Assembly (NCBI GenBank): GCA_946803585.1
Contig: CAMPEQ010000011.1
Location: forward strand, 186,001 to 250,000
Direction of reading: 5' to 3'
From: an uncultured Actinomycetes bacterium
Lineage (GTDB): Bacteria; Actinomycetota; Actinomycetes; S36-B12; UBA10799
DNA length: 64,000 nucleotides
Positions 53,571 to 64,000 of the stretch are shown here, in pieces (the first letter of the stretch is position 1; every line of letters starts with the position of its first letter). Under the pieces are notes generated by a model. It had not been told where the DNA came from. It saw only the letters and a program-made list of their open reading frames with translations, and did not search any database. A program made the position numbers and the translations under genes.

Positions 53571-55153
53571 TGCCCCGCACCCCCTTCGCCAGTCGCTTCA
53601 GAGCCCTCGGCGTTGGATTCACTAGCCGGTTGCACAGTTGGTGGTGGATCAGTAGCACCGACTTGGACCATTACTCGGTCAACCGCTGGATTGATGACAT
53701 CCAGCACGGGCTTGGGGTAGAAGCCAATGGCCACAAGCAGTACGAGCATCGGGATAACTGCAACAGCTTCCCGGCCACGAATATCGGGCAGCTTCTTACA
53801 ACTGTCGATCACTGGACCGGTCATTGTGCGCTGGTACATCAAGAGAATGTAGAGGGCCGCAAAGACGATTCCAGTGGTGGCTATCACCGCCGCAACCGTG
53901 TACTTCTCGAATGACCCAACCAGGACCAAGAACTCGCTGATGAAGCTCGCCATACCTGGTAGCGCCAGTGAGCTGAGTCCGGCGATCAGGAACAGACCAG
54001 CCAGAACTGGAGCGACCCGGTAGACGCCGCCGTAGTCCTTGACCAAACTCGAACCGCGACGCGTCATGAGGAAGCCGACGATCAGGAACAACGCACCAGT
54101 GGAGAATCCATGGGTCAGCATGTAGAGCGTCGAGCCGGATTGCGCTTGGGTCGTCATCGCGAAGATACCGAGACCAATGAAACCGAAGTGGGAGATCGAC
54201 GTGTAAGCGATAAGACGTTTGAGGTCTGTCTGACCGACCGCCAGTAGCGCTCCGTAGACAATGCCGATCACGGAGAGCGCGATAATCACCGGTGCGTAGA
54301 AGGCGGACGCCGCCGGGAATATCGGCAGGCAGAGCTTCAGCATTCCGAAGGTTCCGACCTTATCCAGGACACCAACGAGCAACACCGCGGTGCCCGGAGT
54401 CGAGGCCGAAGCCGCATCTGGCAGCCACGTGTGGAACGGGAACAACGGAGCCTTGATCGCGAACGCGATGAAGAAGCCCAAGAACAGCAACTTCTGCGTC
54501 CCCGGATCCATATTCAAGTTCGTCAGGGTGGTGAAGTCGAAGGTACCTTCACCTAGTTCGTTAGCGCTCGCAACGTAGAGGCCGATCAAGGCAACCAGCA
54601 TCAGTAGTCCACCGACGAGGCTGTAGATCAGGAACTTGACGGCGGCGTACTGCCTTCCCGGTCCGCCGTAGCGCCCGATTAGGAAGTAGACCGGAATGAG
54701 CATGGCCTCGAAGAAGACGTAGAACAGGAAGACGTCAGTGGCGGCGAACACACCGATCATGAATGTCTCGAGTACCAGGAAGAGCGCGAAGTAGCCCTTT
54801 ACGCTCCCGATCGCATCGTCAGCGTCGTTCCAGGCCGCCAGGATCACCAGCGGAACCAGAATCACCGACAAAGCGATCAGGATGAGAGAGATCCCGTCCA
54901 CTCCGACTTGGTAGGAGATCCCAAATGTCGGTATCCAGGAATAGGACTCGACAAACTGGAACTCAGCAGTTGAGTCAGCATCGAACTGCAATGCCATCGC
55001 GATGACCATGAGCAATGGGACGGCGCTGAAGAACAGCGCCAACCGCTTTGCCAACTCGGTCTTCGCCGCGGGCAGCAGCATCAGGACAACGGCACCTACG
55101 AGGGGCACCAAGATGATTGAGGTGAGCCAAGAGAACGACTGCATGTCGGTCAC
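53567..55153 (-). CDS. nuoM: NADH-quinone oxidoreductase subunit M
   Basis: 528 residues of antiporter-type helices with the canonical [20 protein letters not shown] and [15 protein letters not shown] stretches and the conserved Glu/Lys pattern of NuoM. Coupled to nuoL upstream and nuoN downstream by 4-bp overlaps. The C-terminal tail (about 40 residues, Glu/Gly/Ser-rich) is hydrophilic. Confidence 0.96.
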   Translation of the reverse strand: MTDMQSFSWLTSIILVPLVGAVVLMLLPAAKTELAKRLALFFSAVPLLMVIAMALQFDADSTAEFQFVESYSWIPTFGISYQVGVDGISLILIALSVILVPLVILAAWNDADDAIGSVKGYFALFLVLETFMIGVFAATDVFLFYVFFEAMLIPVYFLIGRYGGPGRQYAAVKFLIYSLVGGLLMLVALIGLYVASANELGEGTFDFTTLTNLNMDPGTQKLLFLGFFIAFAIKAPLFPFHTWLPDAASASTPGTAVLLVGVLDKVGTFGMLKLCLPIFPAASAFYAPVIIALSVIGIVYGALLAVGQTDLKRLIAYTSISHFGFIGLGIFAMTTQAQSGSTLYMLTHGFSTGALFLIVGFLMTRRGSSLVKDYGGVYRVAPVLAGLFLIAGLSSLALPGMASFISEFLVLVGSFEKYTVAAVIATTGIVFAALYILLMYQRTMTGPVIDSCKKLPDIRGREAVAVIPMLVLLVAIGFYPKPVLDVINPAVDRVMVQVGATDPPPTVQPASESNAEGSEATGEGGAGQ

Positions 55154-57111
55154 ATCCTCACCAGAATCAGGGCGACGATCAGTAAGACCGCGCCAGCCAA
55201 CATGGATAGGGCATAAGAACGAGCGAAGCCAGTTTGTATCCGGCGTAGTCGACCCGAGAGACCACCGACCGCAGCCGAGGTGCCGTTGACGATGCCGTCG
55301 ATAGCCTTACTGTCGACGAACACCAGCGAGCGGGTGAGCCACTGGCCAGGACGCATGAATACTGCCTCGTTGAAAGCGTCGCCGTAGAGCTCATCGCGGG
55401 CTGCCACGGTGAGGGCAGAGACATGTTGCGGCGGGGTAATCGGAACTCCTCGTCGGTACTGCAGGTAGGCGATCGCTCCACCGACCAGCACAAAGGTAAG
55501 GCTGATGGATTCCATAGCGAGGCTACTTATTGGTAGATGGCCCTCTTCGAATCCAGTAACCGGAGCCAACCAGGTCTCGATAGCTCCAGCGAGCAGGAAG
55601 CCTGCTGCCAAGGAGGCCAGACCCAAGACTGCCATTGGGAAGAGCATGACTTTCGGGGACTCGTGCGGATGCTGGTTGTCTTCGGTCCACCGCGCTTTTC
55701 CAGTGAACGTCATCGTCCACAGGCGCGTCATGTAGAACGACGTGATTCCGGCTCCGACTAGGGCAGCGAGGCCACCCCAGAAGTTGACGCTGAAGGATGC
55801 CTCAATGATCTTGTCCTTCGAGTAGAAGGCCGAGAACGGCGGAACCCCCATGATTGCTAGCCAGCCAGAGCTAAAGGTCAAAAACGTAAAGAACATGACC
55901 TTTCGAAGGGCGCCGAATCTTCGCATATTCAACTGGTCGTGCATGCTGTGCATGATCGAGCCAGCGCCAAGGAACAGGTTAGCCTTGAACATTCCGTGAG
56001 TGAGTAGATGGAAGATCGCGAAGACATAGCCGACTGGCCCAAGACCAGCAGCCAAGATCATGTAACCGACCTGGCTCATCGTCGAACCAGCCAGAACGTC
56101 CTTGATTCCGTCCTTCGCAGCTCCGATTATGGCGCCGAATATCAGCGTCGCTGCACCCACGACCATCACCGCATCTCGGGCGGCGGGGGCAGCATCAAAG
56201 ATCGGTCCACTACGGACGATCAGGTAAACACCGGCGGTAACCATCGTCGCAGCGTGGATGAGCGCGGAGACCGGTGTTGGACCCTCCATCGCGTCGAGCA
56301 ACCATGCCTGCAGTGGCAGCTGGGCGGATTTTCCACACGCGGCCAGCAGTAGTGCAAAACCAATCCAGGTCATCGTGGATTCGCTCGCGCCTGGAGCTGC
56401 ATCAAATACGCCGGTGAACGTGACAGAGCCGAAGGTGACGAACATCAACATGATCGCGATGGAGAGTCCGACATCGCCGACGCGGTTCATCACGAAGGCC
56501 TTCTTGGCCGCTACCGCCGCCGCAGGTTTGTATTGCCAGAACCCAACGAGTAAGTACGACGCTAGGCCGACACCTTCCCAGCCGACGTACAACAGCAGGT
56601 AGCTGTCTGCTGTGACGAGCAGCAGCATCGCGGCAATAAAGAGGTTGAGGTAGCCGAAGAACTTCCGCTTATCGGGGTCGTCCTTCATGTACCCCAGCGA
56701 GTAGATGTGGATGAGCCCACCGACACCGGTGATCAGTAGGACGAAGACCATCGACAGCTGATCCAGCTGCATTCCGATAGGCGCCTCGAAATTACCGACG
56801 AGTATCCAGTCCCACATATGGAGATTGACGGGTCTGTCGTTCGCGGACTCGGCCAGCATCGCGAAGTAAAGGAAGAGCCCGACAACGAATGCGCCGCAGA
56901 CCATGAGGACAGCGAAGATCGGTCCCCACTTGTCAGCACGCTTACCCAAGAGCAGCAGCAGTGCTGAGCCCAGGACTGGCAGGGCCAGTAAGAGCCACAT
57001 GAAGGAGAAGACTCCGGATGCAGCCACTGGCAAGTTAACAGTCGGATCGACATTGCTGGCTTCGATTGTTGCGCTGCCCAGGAATGAGGTCAGCGAGTTC
57101 GTTAGATTCAC
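55150..57111 (-). CDS. nuoL: NADH-quinone oxidoreductase subunit L
   Basis: 653 residues from a GTG preceded by GGAGG. It has the long antiporter unit with [27 protein letters not shown] and the C-terminal lateral helix region that joins the distal membrane arm. The largest proton-pumping subunit of complex I. It begins 10 bp after the nuoK stop, the only nuo junction here without overlap. Confidence 0.96.
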   Translation of the reverse strand: MNLTNSLTSFLGSATIEASNVDPTVNLPVAASGVFSFMWLLLALPVLGSALLLLLGKRADKWGPIFAVLMVCGAFVVGLFLYFAMLAESANDRPVNLHMWDWILVGNFEAPIGMQLDQLSMVFVLLITGVGGLIHIYSLGYMKDDPDKRKFFGYLNLFIAAMLLLVTADSYLLLYVGWEGVGLASYLLVGFWQYKPAAAVAAKKAFVMNRVGDVGLSIAIMLMFVTFGSVTFTGVFDAAPGASESTMTWIGFALLLAACGKSAQLPLQAWLLDAMEGPTPVSALIHAATMVTAGVYLIVRSGPIFDAAPAARDAVMVVGAATLIFGAIIGAAKDGIKDVLAGSTMSQVGYMILAAGLGPVGYVFAIFHLLTHGMFKANLFLGAGSIMHSMHDQLNMRRFGALRKVMFFTFLTFSSGWLAIMGVPPFSAFYSKDKIIEASFSVNFWGGLAALVGAGITSFYMTRLWTMTFTGKARWTEDNQHPHESPKVMLFPMAVLGLASLAAGFLLAGAIETWLAPVTGFEEGHLPISSLAMESISLTFVLVGGAIAYLQYRRGVPITPPQHVSALTVAARDELYGDAFNEAVFMRPGQWLTRSLVFVDSKAIDGIVNGTSAAVGGLSGRLRRIQTGFARSYALSMLAGAVLLIVALILVRM

Positions 57112-57121
57112 GTCGCCTCCC

Positions 57122-57421
57122 CTAGTACTTCAGCAAGTTCGGTTCGTCGACCGAAGCCGACCGGCGGGTGCGGTAGATCGTCACCAGGATTGCCAATCCG
57201 ACAACCACTTCTGCGGCGGCAACCACCATGACGAAGAACGCAATTGTTTGTCCTGTCAGATTTCCGTGTTGACGGGCGAATGCAACGAAGGCGAGGTTAG
57301 CGGCATTTAGCATCAACTCCACGGACATGAACACAACAATTGCGTTGCGTCGGATGAGAACTCCGAAGACCCCGATGGAAAACAGGATTGCCGATAGGAC
57401 GACATAGTGCTCGGTGGTCAC
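57122..57421 (-). CDS. nuoK: NADH-quinone oxidoreductase subunit K
   Basis: 99 residues, three membrane helices, with the membrane-buried acidic residue in [16 protein letters not shown] that is essential in this subunit. Start overlaps the nuoJ stop as GTGA/ATGA-type. A small central subunit of the proton path. Confidence 0.95.
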   Translation of the reverse strand: MTTEHYVVLSAILFSIGVFGVLIRRNAIVVFMSVELMLNAANLAFVAFARQHGNLTGQTIAFFVMVVAAAEVVVGLAILVTIYRTRRSASVDEPNLLKY

Positions 57422-58263
57422 TTTTCATCCCCCAAATCTTCAACGACATCGCCATCGATGACTACTGATTCGCCTTCAGAGATCTCGGCGACCTCAGTAA
57501 CGTCCTCGACACTTGGTGCTCGGGTATCCCCACGCTCCTGCAGTGGATCAGGGACAGATTCGATGGCGATCGAACCGTCCGGTAGCAGCGCTGGGGTATC
57601 GATCGCGTTATGCCGGGCGTAGGTTCCCGCAGGCGGAAGGTTCCCGGGAAGTTGGCCCGTGGCAGCAAAGCGCTGGAAGCGAGCTTTGGACATCTGCTCC
57701 TGGGTCGGCTTGGGCCGGTATCGCTCACGGTGGGTCAGCATCATCGCACCCATCGCGGCCACGATCAGCAGCGCTGAGATGACCTCGAAGGCAATGATGT
57801 ACTCAGTGAAGATCAGGCGGGCAATACCTTGCACGTTGCCGCCGTCGACGGCATTCGCGGCGTCGAGGGAAGGGGCCGGCGCTCCTTGGAGGCCGTTAAC
57901 GATTGCGCCGATAAGCAGCGCCGCAAACGCGAGCACCAAAATAGCCGCCATCAAGCGCTGGCCCTTGATGGTCTCAACGAGGGAGTCCGACGCATCGACT
58001 CCGACAATCATCATCACGAAGACGAACAGCATCATGACTGCGCCCGTGTAGACGATGATCTGGATCATTCCCAAGAATGGCGCCTGTAGGGATACGTAGA
58101 TGATCGCAAGGTTGATCATTGTGAAGGCGACGAACAGCGCACTGTGAACTGGCTTCTTACTGACCAACATCCCGAGTCCACCAAGTACGGCGAAGGTTGC
58201 GCAGATCCAGAAGACGATTTGCTCGCCAGAGGTACCGGCGGCCATCAGCAAGGTTGGATTCAC
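57418..58263 (-). CDS. nuoJ: NADH-quinone oxidoreductase subunit J
   Basis: 281 residues, with five membrane helices in the N-terminal 170 and a soluble extension of about 110 residues ([18 protein letters not shown] and a Glu-rich end), typical for actinobacterial NuoJ. The [30 protein letters not shown] stretch is canonical. The start overlaps the nuoI stop as ATGA. Confidence 0.95.
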   Translation of the reverse strand: MNPTLLMAAGTSGEQIVFWICATFAVLGGLGMLVSKKPVHSALFVAFTMINLAIIYVSLQAPFLGMIQIIVYTGAVMMLFVFVMMIVGVDASDSLVETIKGQRLMAAILVLAFAALLIGAIVNGLQGAPAPSLDAANAVDGGNVQGIARLIFTEYIIAFEVISALLIVAAMGAMMLTHRERYRPKPTQEQMSKARFQRFAATGQLPGNLPPAGTYARHNAIDTPALLPDGSIAIESVPDPLQERGDTRAPSVEDVTEVAEISEGESVVIDGDVVEDLGDEK

Positions 58264-58907
58264 GCCGAGCCCCAGGGTGAGGGGCCAGCCTCGTTGCCAT
58301 TGGCGTCGTTGTCATCGGCCTGTGCAGCTTTGAGCGCGTCAGCCAGCACGAACTCGTTGCGCTGCGCCACCTCGGCGACCTGCTCTGGAGTCGCCTGAGT
58401 GACCTTGCCGTTGTAGTAGTCCTGTTCGGTCATACCCTCGACCATCGAGTGCGGACCTTCGACCATCCCCGGCATGAGCGGCGCCAGCAGGTCTTCCTTC
58501 TCGTAGATGAGGCTCTCGCGGCTCGTGTCCGCTAGCTCGTACTCGTTAGTCATCGTCAACGCGCGGGTGGGACAAGCCTCGATACATAGGCCGCAAAGGA
58601 TGCAGCGTAGGTAGTTGATTTGGTAGACGCGCCCGTAGCGCTCTCCGGGCGAGTGGCGGTCGTCTTCCTCGTTATCAGCACCCTCAACATAGATGGCATC
58701 CGCCGGGCAAGCCCAAGCGCAGAGTTCACAACCTACGCACTTCTCGAGGCCATCGGGATGGCGATTGAGCTGGTGACGGCCGTGGAATGCCGGCTTGGGC
58801 GGGAACATCTCTTTCTGTTCCGGGTACTGCTCAGTATTGACCTTGCGGAACATAGTGAAGAAGGTCGTGGAGAAACCCTTAACGGGCCCTGGTAGTTCAG
58901 CCACCAC
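58260..58907 (-). CDS. nuoI: NADH-quinone oxidoreductase subunit I
   Basis: 215 residues, with two 4Fe-4S motifs, [12 protein letters not shown] and [12 protein letters not shown], carrying clusters N6a and N6b between the peripheral arm and N2. GTG start with GGAGG upstream, 11 bp inside the end of nuoH. The C-terminal extension of about 60 residues is acidic. A second, shorter NuoI-like gene lies at 41752-42168. Confidence 0.95.
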   Translation of the reverse strand: MVAELPGPVKGFSTTFFTMFRKVNTEQYPEQKEMFPPKPAFHGRHQLNRHPDGLEKCVGCELCAWACPADAIYVEGADNEEDDRHSPGERYGRVYQINYLRCILCGLCIEACPTRALTMTNEYELADTSRESLIYEKEDLLAPLMPGMVEGPHSMVEGMTEQDYYNGKVTQATPEQVAEVAQRNEFVLADALKAAQADDNDANGNEAGPSPWGSA

Positions 58908-60288
58908 GCACCTCCTCGTCGGTAGTTCCTATTCCGGCATCGGATTCGGGTGCGCCGTCCGATCCCACTGGCACTGTCGAGGCGACTCCGGCCTCGCCGG
59001 ACAAAGTCCGCCGCACCGGACGGTACTCCTGTCCGGGTAGTGGAGGCACCGGGAAACCGCCTGCAAGAGGTTCGAATTTGGTGGGAATCGTCTTTGTGGC
59101 CAAGTGAGCCGCTCGACGACGCTTGACGTTCCAGCCCAGCACGTACAGACCGCCGACCACCAGGATCACGCCGGCGGTGATCGAAAGCGGGATTGGCGTG
59201 AGGCCATACTCGTCGCTGACACCTCGAATGATGCCGATGATGAGCACCCAAGCGACCGAGGCCGGGATGAGTACCTTCCAGCCAAAGCGCATGAACTGGT
59301 CGTAGCGGAATCGTGGCAAAGTACCGCGTAGCCAGATGAAGACGAAGATGAAGATTGAGATCTTGAGTAGGAACCAGATCATCGGGTACCAGCCTTCGTT
59401 GGCACCGTCCCAGATCGAGATAGGCCACGGGGCACGCCAACCACCCAGGAATAGGGTCACCGCGACCGCCGAGACCGTCACCATGTTGATGTACTCAGCC
59501 AGGAAGAACAGTGCGAACTTCATCGTGGAGTACTCAGTGTGGAATCCACCGACGAGTTCGGACTCAGCTTCGGGAAGGTCAAAGGGTGCGCGGTTGGTCT
59601 CGCCCACCATGGCGGTGGCGTAGATCAAGAAGCTAGGCAGCAGTAGCAAGCCGTACCAGAGCTCAACCTGACCGTTGACGATGCTCGAGGTCGACATGGT
59701 TCCGGCAAAGAGGAAGACGCCGACGAAGCTCAGGCCCATCGCGATCTCGTAGGAGATCATCTGTGCTGTTGACCGGATACCGCCAAGCAGCGGATAGCTC
59801 GAGCCGGAGGCCCAACCTGCGAGCACGATTCCGTAGATGCCGATTGATGCAATCGCAAGGATGTAGAGCACCGCGACTGGGAAGTCCGTGAGCTGAAGTG
59901 GGGTCGTGTGTCCGAAGATCGAGACCTCCGGCCCGAATGGGATAACCGCCCAGGCCATGTAGGCAGGAACCACGGAGAGGATCGGCGCGACGATATAGAC
60001 CATCTTGTCGGCTGCCGTCGGGAAGATCTCTTCCTTGAACGCGAGCTTGAAGCCGTCCATCAGTGCCTGAAGCAGTCCGAAGGGTCCGGCGCGGTTTGGT
60101 CCGATTCGCTGCTGCATTCGACCGACAACTCGGCGCTCTGCCCAAATCGTGACCAGCACGATGAGCACCAGAATGATGAAGACGCCGATGACCTTCAGGA
60201 TCACTAGCCACACCGGATCAAGCCCAAAGAGGGCAAGGCTCTGCTCATTCGCGGGCAAGAAATCTGCACCGGTCAGTTGGTCGGTCAT
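58897..60288 (-). CDS. nuoH: NADH-quinone oxidoreductase subunit H
   Basis: 463 residues. Eight or so membrane helices with [25 protein letters not shown] and [25 protein letters not shown], the quinone-site loops of NuoH. The C-terminus carries an extra soluble tail of about 75 residues with Pro/Gly/Asp-rich sequence. Joins the peripheral and membrane arms. Start overlaps nuoG stop as ATGA. Confidence 0.96.
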   Translation of the reverse strand: MTDQLTGADFLPANEQSLALFGLDPVWLVILKVIGVFIILVLIVLVTIWAERRVVGRMQQRIGPNRAGPFGLLQALMDGFKLAFKEEIFPTAADKMVYIVAPILSVVPAYMAWAVIPFGPEVSIFGHTTPLQLTDFPVAVLYILAIASIGIYGIVLAGWASGSSYPLLGGIRSTAQMISYEIAMGLSFVGVFLFAGTMSTSSIVNGQVELWYGLLLLPSFLIYATAMVGETNRAPFDLPEAESELVGGFHTEYSTMKFALFFLAEYINMVTVSAVAVTLFLGGWRAPWPISIWDGANEGWYPMIWFLLKISIFIFVFIWLRGTLPRFRYDQFMRFGWKVLIPASVAWVLIIGIIRGVSDEYGLTPIPLSITAGVILVVGGLYVLGWNVKRRRAAHLATKTIPTKFEPLAGGFPVPPLPGQEYRPVRRTLSGEAGVASTVPVGSDGAPESDAGIGTTDEEVRGG

Positions 60289-62876
60289 ACCTGACCCCCT
60301 TGGCTAATATCCACGACTGCCCCAGGTACGACACCTAGTGAGGCGTTCACTGTCGATCCTGGCGAATTGCCGGGTACCCACACAACTCCATCGGGCATAT
60401 CCGTCAAAACAAGCGGCAAAACGATCTCGCCGATGTCATTGCTGACCGTCACAAGGGCCCCATCGCTGGCACCGATACCAGCAGCAGTCGCGGCTGACAT
60501 TCGTGCAACGGGTGCCCGGGCGGTACCTGCCAGGTAGTCCTCACCTGTGGCCAAGATGCTGTTGTCCAAGAGGTGCCGCCAGCTAGCTAGCACGGCCTTG
60601 CCGGAACTTGGCGTTGCCTTGACTGGAGCGGTAGCCGAAGGGCCATCTGGTCGGGGACCGACGTAGGAGCCGAGCTGGTCGAGTTCGCGGCGCATCGGGA
60701 GTGGTTCCCCGCTGCCGATTGAGTGATCCATCGCATCGGCAATCATCGCCAGGACGCGACCATCGGGGATGGTAGTGGCTTCAGCGACCACTTGACCAAA
60801 GGTCCGTACGCGACCTTCCCAATCGGTATAGGAACCAGCGCGTTCGGTATCGACCGCCACCGGGAACACGACATCGGCGTAGGCCTCGATACCGGAGAGC
60901 CGGGTCTCGAGGCTGATCACGACGGAGGCCTCTAATAGGGCGGTACGGAACAGGTCCGGATTCGGGAAGTCGTCAATCTCCACACCGGCTAGTACGAGCG
61001 CGGTGATACGAGGCTCGAACTCCTCATCGATCGGATCGCCGTGCGCCTGCTCTGAATCGGCTGGCTCGACATCGACTGAGTCGGTGTCACCAGCGCCCTC
61101 GACATCGACAACAACCTCCGTTGCGGTGCCTTCGGCAACCCCGTCGACCTCGGCACCGGGAACTGTCGTCAGCGCCTCAATGATTCCCTCGACCGTGAGT
61201 CCTGGTTCGGTCGGCAACTCCTCTGGGCTCACTCCCCAAGTAACCGCAACCTCGCTACGGGCGGAGGCCTCGGTAATCGGGCGCCCACCGGGTAGTAGTC
61301 CCGCAAGGGCTCCGGCATCGAGGGCGCCGCGTTCGCCCGCACGGCGAGGGACCCACGCAAGTGAAGCTCCGGTTGCGGCAGCCAACGCGGTAGCGGCAGA
61401 GATCCCGCCTGGCTGACTCGCGAGACGCTCGCCAACCAGGATGATCGCGCCGTCCTCGTTCAGGGCTGAAGCAACGTTCTTCGCAGCATCCGATAGTGAG
61501 GAATCTGCCGAACCAAGGGCGGCCAAGACCTGCGCCTCAGCACCCGGCGCGGCAGCCAATACGACTCCACCGGTCTTGGTGAAACCTGGGCTAGACCACG
61601 ATGAGATCGCCGCTGTCGTTGCAGTTCCAGCCTGCACACCCTTGCGCAAGCGTAGGAAGATCATCGGTGACTCTTCCTCCGGCTCGAGACCCACCATGAG
61701 AACCATCGGCGACTGCTCGATCTGGCCGTATGTCACTCCTAGTTCAGACCCAGCGACGACTGCTCGCAGCAGCTTCGTCTCCTCATCTGAGGTGGCACGT
61801 GACCGGAAGTCAATATCGTCGGATCCCAGCGCAACTCGAGCAAACTTGCCGTACGCGTAGGCGTCTTCGCGGGTAACCCGACCGCCAGTGATTACACCGG
61901 TTGTCCCGCGTGCTGCGGTCAACTTCTCGGCGGCGATCGCGATCGCTTCTGGCCAACTAGCGACGACCAGGTCGCCGTTCTCGTCGCGAACGAGTGGGTG
62001 GGTCAGGCGGTCTTCATCGAGGTAACGGAAGGCGAACCGGCCCTTATCGCAGTTCCAATCCTCGTTGACCTCGGGATCGTCCCAGGCCAACCGGCGCATG
62101 ACCTTGCTACGACGCTCGTCGGTGCGCAGCGCACATCCCGAGGCGCAGTGTTCACAGGCCGTGGGCGTCGACACGAGGTCGAACGGACGAGCCCGGAAGC
62201 GGTAGTCCTTGCTCGTCAACGCTCCGACTGGGCAGATCTGCACAGTGTTACCGGAGAAGTAGGAGTCAAACGGCTTGTCTTCGGCAATCGCGACCTGCTG
62301 CTGGGCGCCACGATCGATCAGCTCGATCAACGGATCGCCAGCGATCTCTTCGGAGAAACGAGTGCAACGCGCGCACGACACACAACGCTCGCGGTCAAGC
62401 AGAATCTGGGAGGAGATCGCGATCGGCTTGGGGAAGGTTCGCTTAACCCCGTGGAAGTGGCTCTCGCCGTTTCCGTGTGACATCGCCTGGTTCTGCAGTG
62501 GGCACTCGCCGCCCTTATCGCAGACCGGGCAGTCGAGCGGATGATTGATGAGGAGGAACTCCATGACACCGCGCTGAGCGAGATCAGCGACTGTCGAGGT
62601 GTTGGCGGTCTTGATCTCCATGTCGGCGCCGACGATGATGGCGCACGATGGCTGTGGCTTCGGCTGCCCGACGATCTCAACTAGGCACATGCGGCAGTTA
62701 GCAGCCGGAGTGAGTAGTGGATGGTCGCAAAAGCGCGGGATCTCGATACCGATCTGCTCGGCAGCGCGGATGATCAGCGTGCCCTTAGGAACCTGGATAT
62801 CGATTCCATCAATAGTGCACGACACCAGGTCTGCCGGTGGCGTGATCTCACCAGCGTTCGACGCGGTCACGGTCAT
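60285..62876 (-). CDS. nuoG: NADH-quinone oxidoreductase subunit G
   Basis: 863 residues. N-terminal 2Fe-2S ferredoxin domain (CRMCLVEI), His-Cys motif [13 protein letters not shown], two 4Fe-4S cluster sites ([17 protein letters not shown]) and an N7-type motif CEHCASGC, followed by a molybdopterin-type domain. A stretch of about 60 residues around 562-622 is strongly acidic and looks like an inserted linker. It carries electrons from NuoF towards NuoB. Coupled to nuoF and nuoH by 4-bp overlaps. Confidence 0.95.
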   Translation of the reverse strand: MTVTASNAGEITPPADLVSCTIDGIDIQVPKGTLIIRAAEQIGIEIPRFCDHPLLTPAANCRMCLVEIVGQPKPQPSCAIIVGADMEIKTANTSTVADLAQRGVMEFLLINHPLDCPVCDKGGECPLQNQAMSHGNGESHFHGVKRTFPKPIAISSQILLDRERCVSCARCTRFSEEIAGDPLIELIDRGAQQQVAIAEDKPFDSYFSGNTVQICPVGALTSKDYRFRARPFDLVSTPTACEHCASGCALRTDERRSKVMRRLAWDDPEVNEDWNCDKGRFAFRYLDEDRLTHPLVRDENGDLVVASWPEAIAIAAEKLTAARGTTGVITGGRVTREDAYAYGKFARVALGSDDIDFRSRATSDEETKLLRAVVAGSELGVTYGQIEQSPMVLMVGLEPEEESPMIFLRLRKGVQAGTATTAAISSWSSPGFTKTGGVVLAAAPGAEAQVLAALGSADSSLSDAAKNVASALNEDGAIILVGERLASQPGGISAATALAAATGASLAWVPRRAGERGALDAGALAGLLPGGRPITEASARSEVAVTWGVSPEELPTEPGLTVEGIIEALTTVPGAEVDGVAEGTATEVVVDVEGAGDTDSVDVEPADSEQAHGDPIDEEFEPRITALVLAGVEIDDFPNPDLFRTALLEASVVISLETRLSGIEAYADVVFPVAVDTERAGSYTDWEGRVRTFGQVVAEATTIPDGRVLAMIADAMDHSIGSGEPLPMRRELDQLGSYVGPRPDGPSATAPVKATPSSGKAVLASWRHLLDNSILATGEDYLAGTARAPVARMSAATAAGIGASDGALVTVSNDIGEIVLPLVLTDMPDGVVWVPGNSPGSTVNASLGVVPGAVVDISQGGQV

Positions 62877-64000
62877 GACGTGGTCACCCCCGGAAACACA
62901 ATCGATGCGGCTGGGTTGAACTGAGCATTAGCACTGGTGTGCGTGCCGGCCTCGAACTCGCCAGCGAAGAACTTCATCGCCGCTGGGTATGGCGTTGCGG
63001 CTGCATCTCCGAGCGCACAGAACGAGCGGCCGAGGATCTGCGCACACAGGTCCTCGAGCTGTTTGAGGTCTTCCATCTTGCCGGTGCCGTCTTGTAGCGA
63101 GTGCAGGAGTTGGTCGATCCACCAGGTGCCCTCGCGACACGGCGTGCACTTTCCGCAGGATTCGTGTTTGTAGAAGTCCAGCCAGCCGGTGATCGCTCGA
63201 ACGACCGAGACAGTCTCGTCGAACACCATTGGGGTAGCGGTTCCCAGCATGGTTCCGACAGCTTCCATCCCCTCGTACGACAGCTCCGCATCGAGGTGCT
63301 CCTCGGTAAGCAGCGGCACGGATGATCCACCGGGGACGAAGAACTTCAGATCGTGACCGTCGCGGATACCACCGGCGTAACCGAGTAGCTCGCGCATGGT
63401 GATTCCCAGTGGAGCCTCAAAGATACCGGGGTTGTTGACGTGGCCGGCAACGGAGAAGACCTTGATTCCTTTGGACTTCTCAGTACCAAAGGAGGAGTAC
63501 CAGTCGGCACCGTTACGCAGGATTGCGGGAACACTCGAGATCGTCTCGACGTTGTTGACCACCGTTGGGCACGCATAGAGCCCGGCAACTGCTGGGAACG
63601 GCGGTTTGAGCCTCGGCTGGCCGCGCATACCTTCCAGCGAGCTGAGCAGCGCTGTCTCTTCGCCACAGATGTAGGCCCCAGCGCCAGCGTGCACCGTGAT
63701 CTCGAGGTCGTAGCCGGATCCGAGGATGTTCTTGCCCAAATAACCGGCTTTGTAGGCGTCACGAACGGCCTCATGCATGCGACGAATAACGTGGGGCACC
63801 TCGCCGCGGATGTAGAGAAACGCATGGTTCGCACGAATCGCGTACGAGGTGATGATCATGCCCTCGATGAGGTGTTGTGAACTGGCCAGCATCAGGGGCA
63901 GGTCTTTGCACGCTCCAGGCTCGGATTCGTCACCGTTGACCACGAGGTAGTGCGGCTTGCCATCACCTTGCGGGACGAAGCTCCACTTCAGGCCGGTCGG
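62873..64000 (-). CDS. nuoF: NADH-quinone oxidoreductase subunit F, 5' end cut by window
   Basis: The frame runs off the window, so the N-terminus (about 60-100 residues) is missing. Visible are PTGLKWSFVPQ, VVNGDESEPGACKDL (usually NADESEPG), the FMN site GAGAYICGEETALLSSLEG and the N3-cluster Cys motif CGKCTPCREGT with a fourth Cys downstream. It binds NADH and FMN at the tip of the peripheral arm. nuoE and nuoD-A would be expected upstream, outside the window. Confidence 0.96.
   Translation of the reverse strand, partial: PTGLKWSFVPQGDGKPHYLVVNGDESEPGACKDLPLMLASSQHLIEGMIITSYAIRANHAFLYIRGEVPHVIRRMHEAVRDAYKAGYLGKNILGSGYDLEITVHAGAGAYICGEETALLSSLEGMRGQPRLKPPFPAVAGLYACPTVVNNVETISSVPAILRNGADWYSSFGTEKSKGIKVFSVAGHVNNPGIFEAPLGITMRELLGYAGGIRDGHDLKFFVPGGSSVPLLTEEHLDAELSYEGMEAVGTMLGTATPMVFDETVSVVRAITGWLDFYKHESCGKCTPCREGTWWIDQLLHSLQDGTGKMEDLKQLEDLCAQILGRSFCALGDAAATPYPAAMKFFAGEFEAGTHTSANAQFNPAASIVFPGVTTS

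Overview
The window looks like chromosomal DNA of an actinomycete (Actinomycetota), moderately GC-rich, with many GTG and TTG starts. Actinobacterial signatures are the DUF4307-greA pair next to an Rv1083-like membrane protein, DUF3817, tRNA-Thr/tRNA-Met/rpmG in a row, an aerobic-type korAB pair, a DUF222-HNH (13E12-like) gene behind a mycobacterial-type SOS box, and a nuo operon followed by a long-chain polyprenyl diphosphate synthase. I cannot name the species.

Layout. 1-17.8 kb holds mostly housekeeping and small accessory genes: the end of a GGDEF-EAL regulator, greA, a ROK kinase, an overlapping MFS/HAD/SDR set, msrA, a truncated DUF3800 gene, a lone prepilin, a lipoprotein, DUF1905/DUF2200/DUF3817, a prokaryotic pentameric ligand-gated channel homologue, TetR, SGNH and metallo-beta-lactamase-fold hydrolases, peptide deformylase, an ACT protein, rpmG, a YhhN protein and three tRNAs (Leu, Met, Thr).

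17.85-40.4 kb is the accessory highlight. One gene of about 16 kb encodes a secreted mosaic protein of about 5350 residues: a Gly-rich head, FN3 domains, BspA-type leucine-rich repeats, DUF285 repeats, 23 Cys-paired Ig-like repeats, a basic pentapeptide-repeat domain and a Pro-rich tail. Upstream in the same orientation lies a duplicated two-gene module: a small polytopic membrane protein followed by a large secreted protein with one C-terminal membrane anchor, twice. I do not recognise either family. A structured leader that partly resembles a c-di-AMP (ydaO) riboswitch lies before the giant gene, and a perfect 18-bp palindrome lies before the module.

40.6-51.9 kb holds tRNA-Tyr with a terminator, a YajQ protein, a MutT-type Nudix protein, a compact NuoB/NuoC/NuoI-like trio divergent from 2-oxoglutarate:ferredoxin oxidoreductase (korA, korB), the DUF222-HNH gene, a PIG-L deacetylase, an acyl-CoA dehydrogenase, a trypsin-like lipoprotein and the polyprenyl synthase. 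The trio may connect reduced ferredoxin from KorAB to the respiratory chain.

52-64 kb is the respiratory complex I operon on the minus strand, in transcription order nuoF (cut by the window edge), G, H, I, J, K, L, M, N, with nearly every junction an ATGA-type overlap. nuoA-E must lie beyond the window if the operon is complete.
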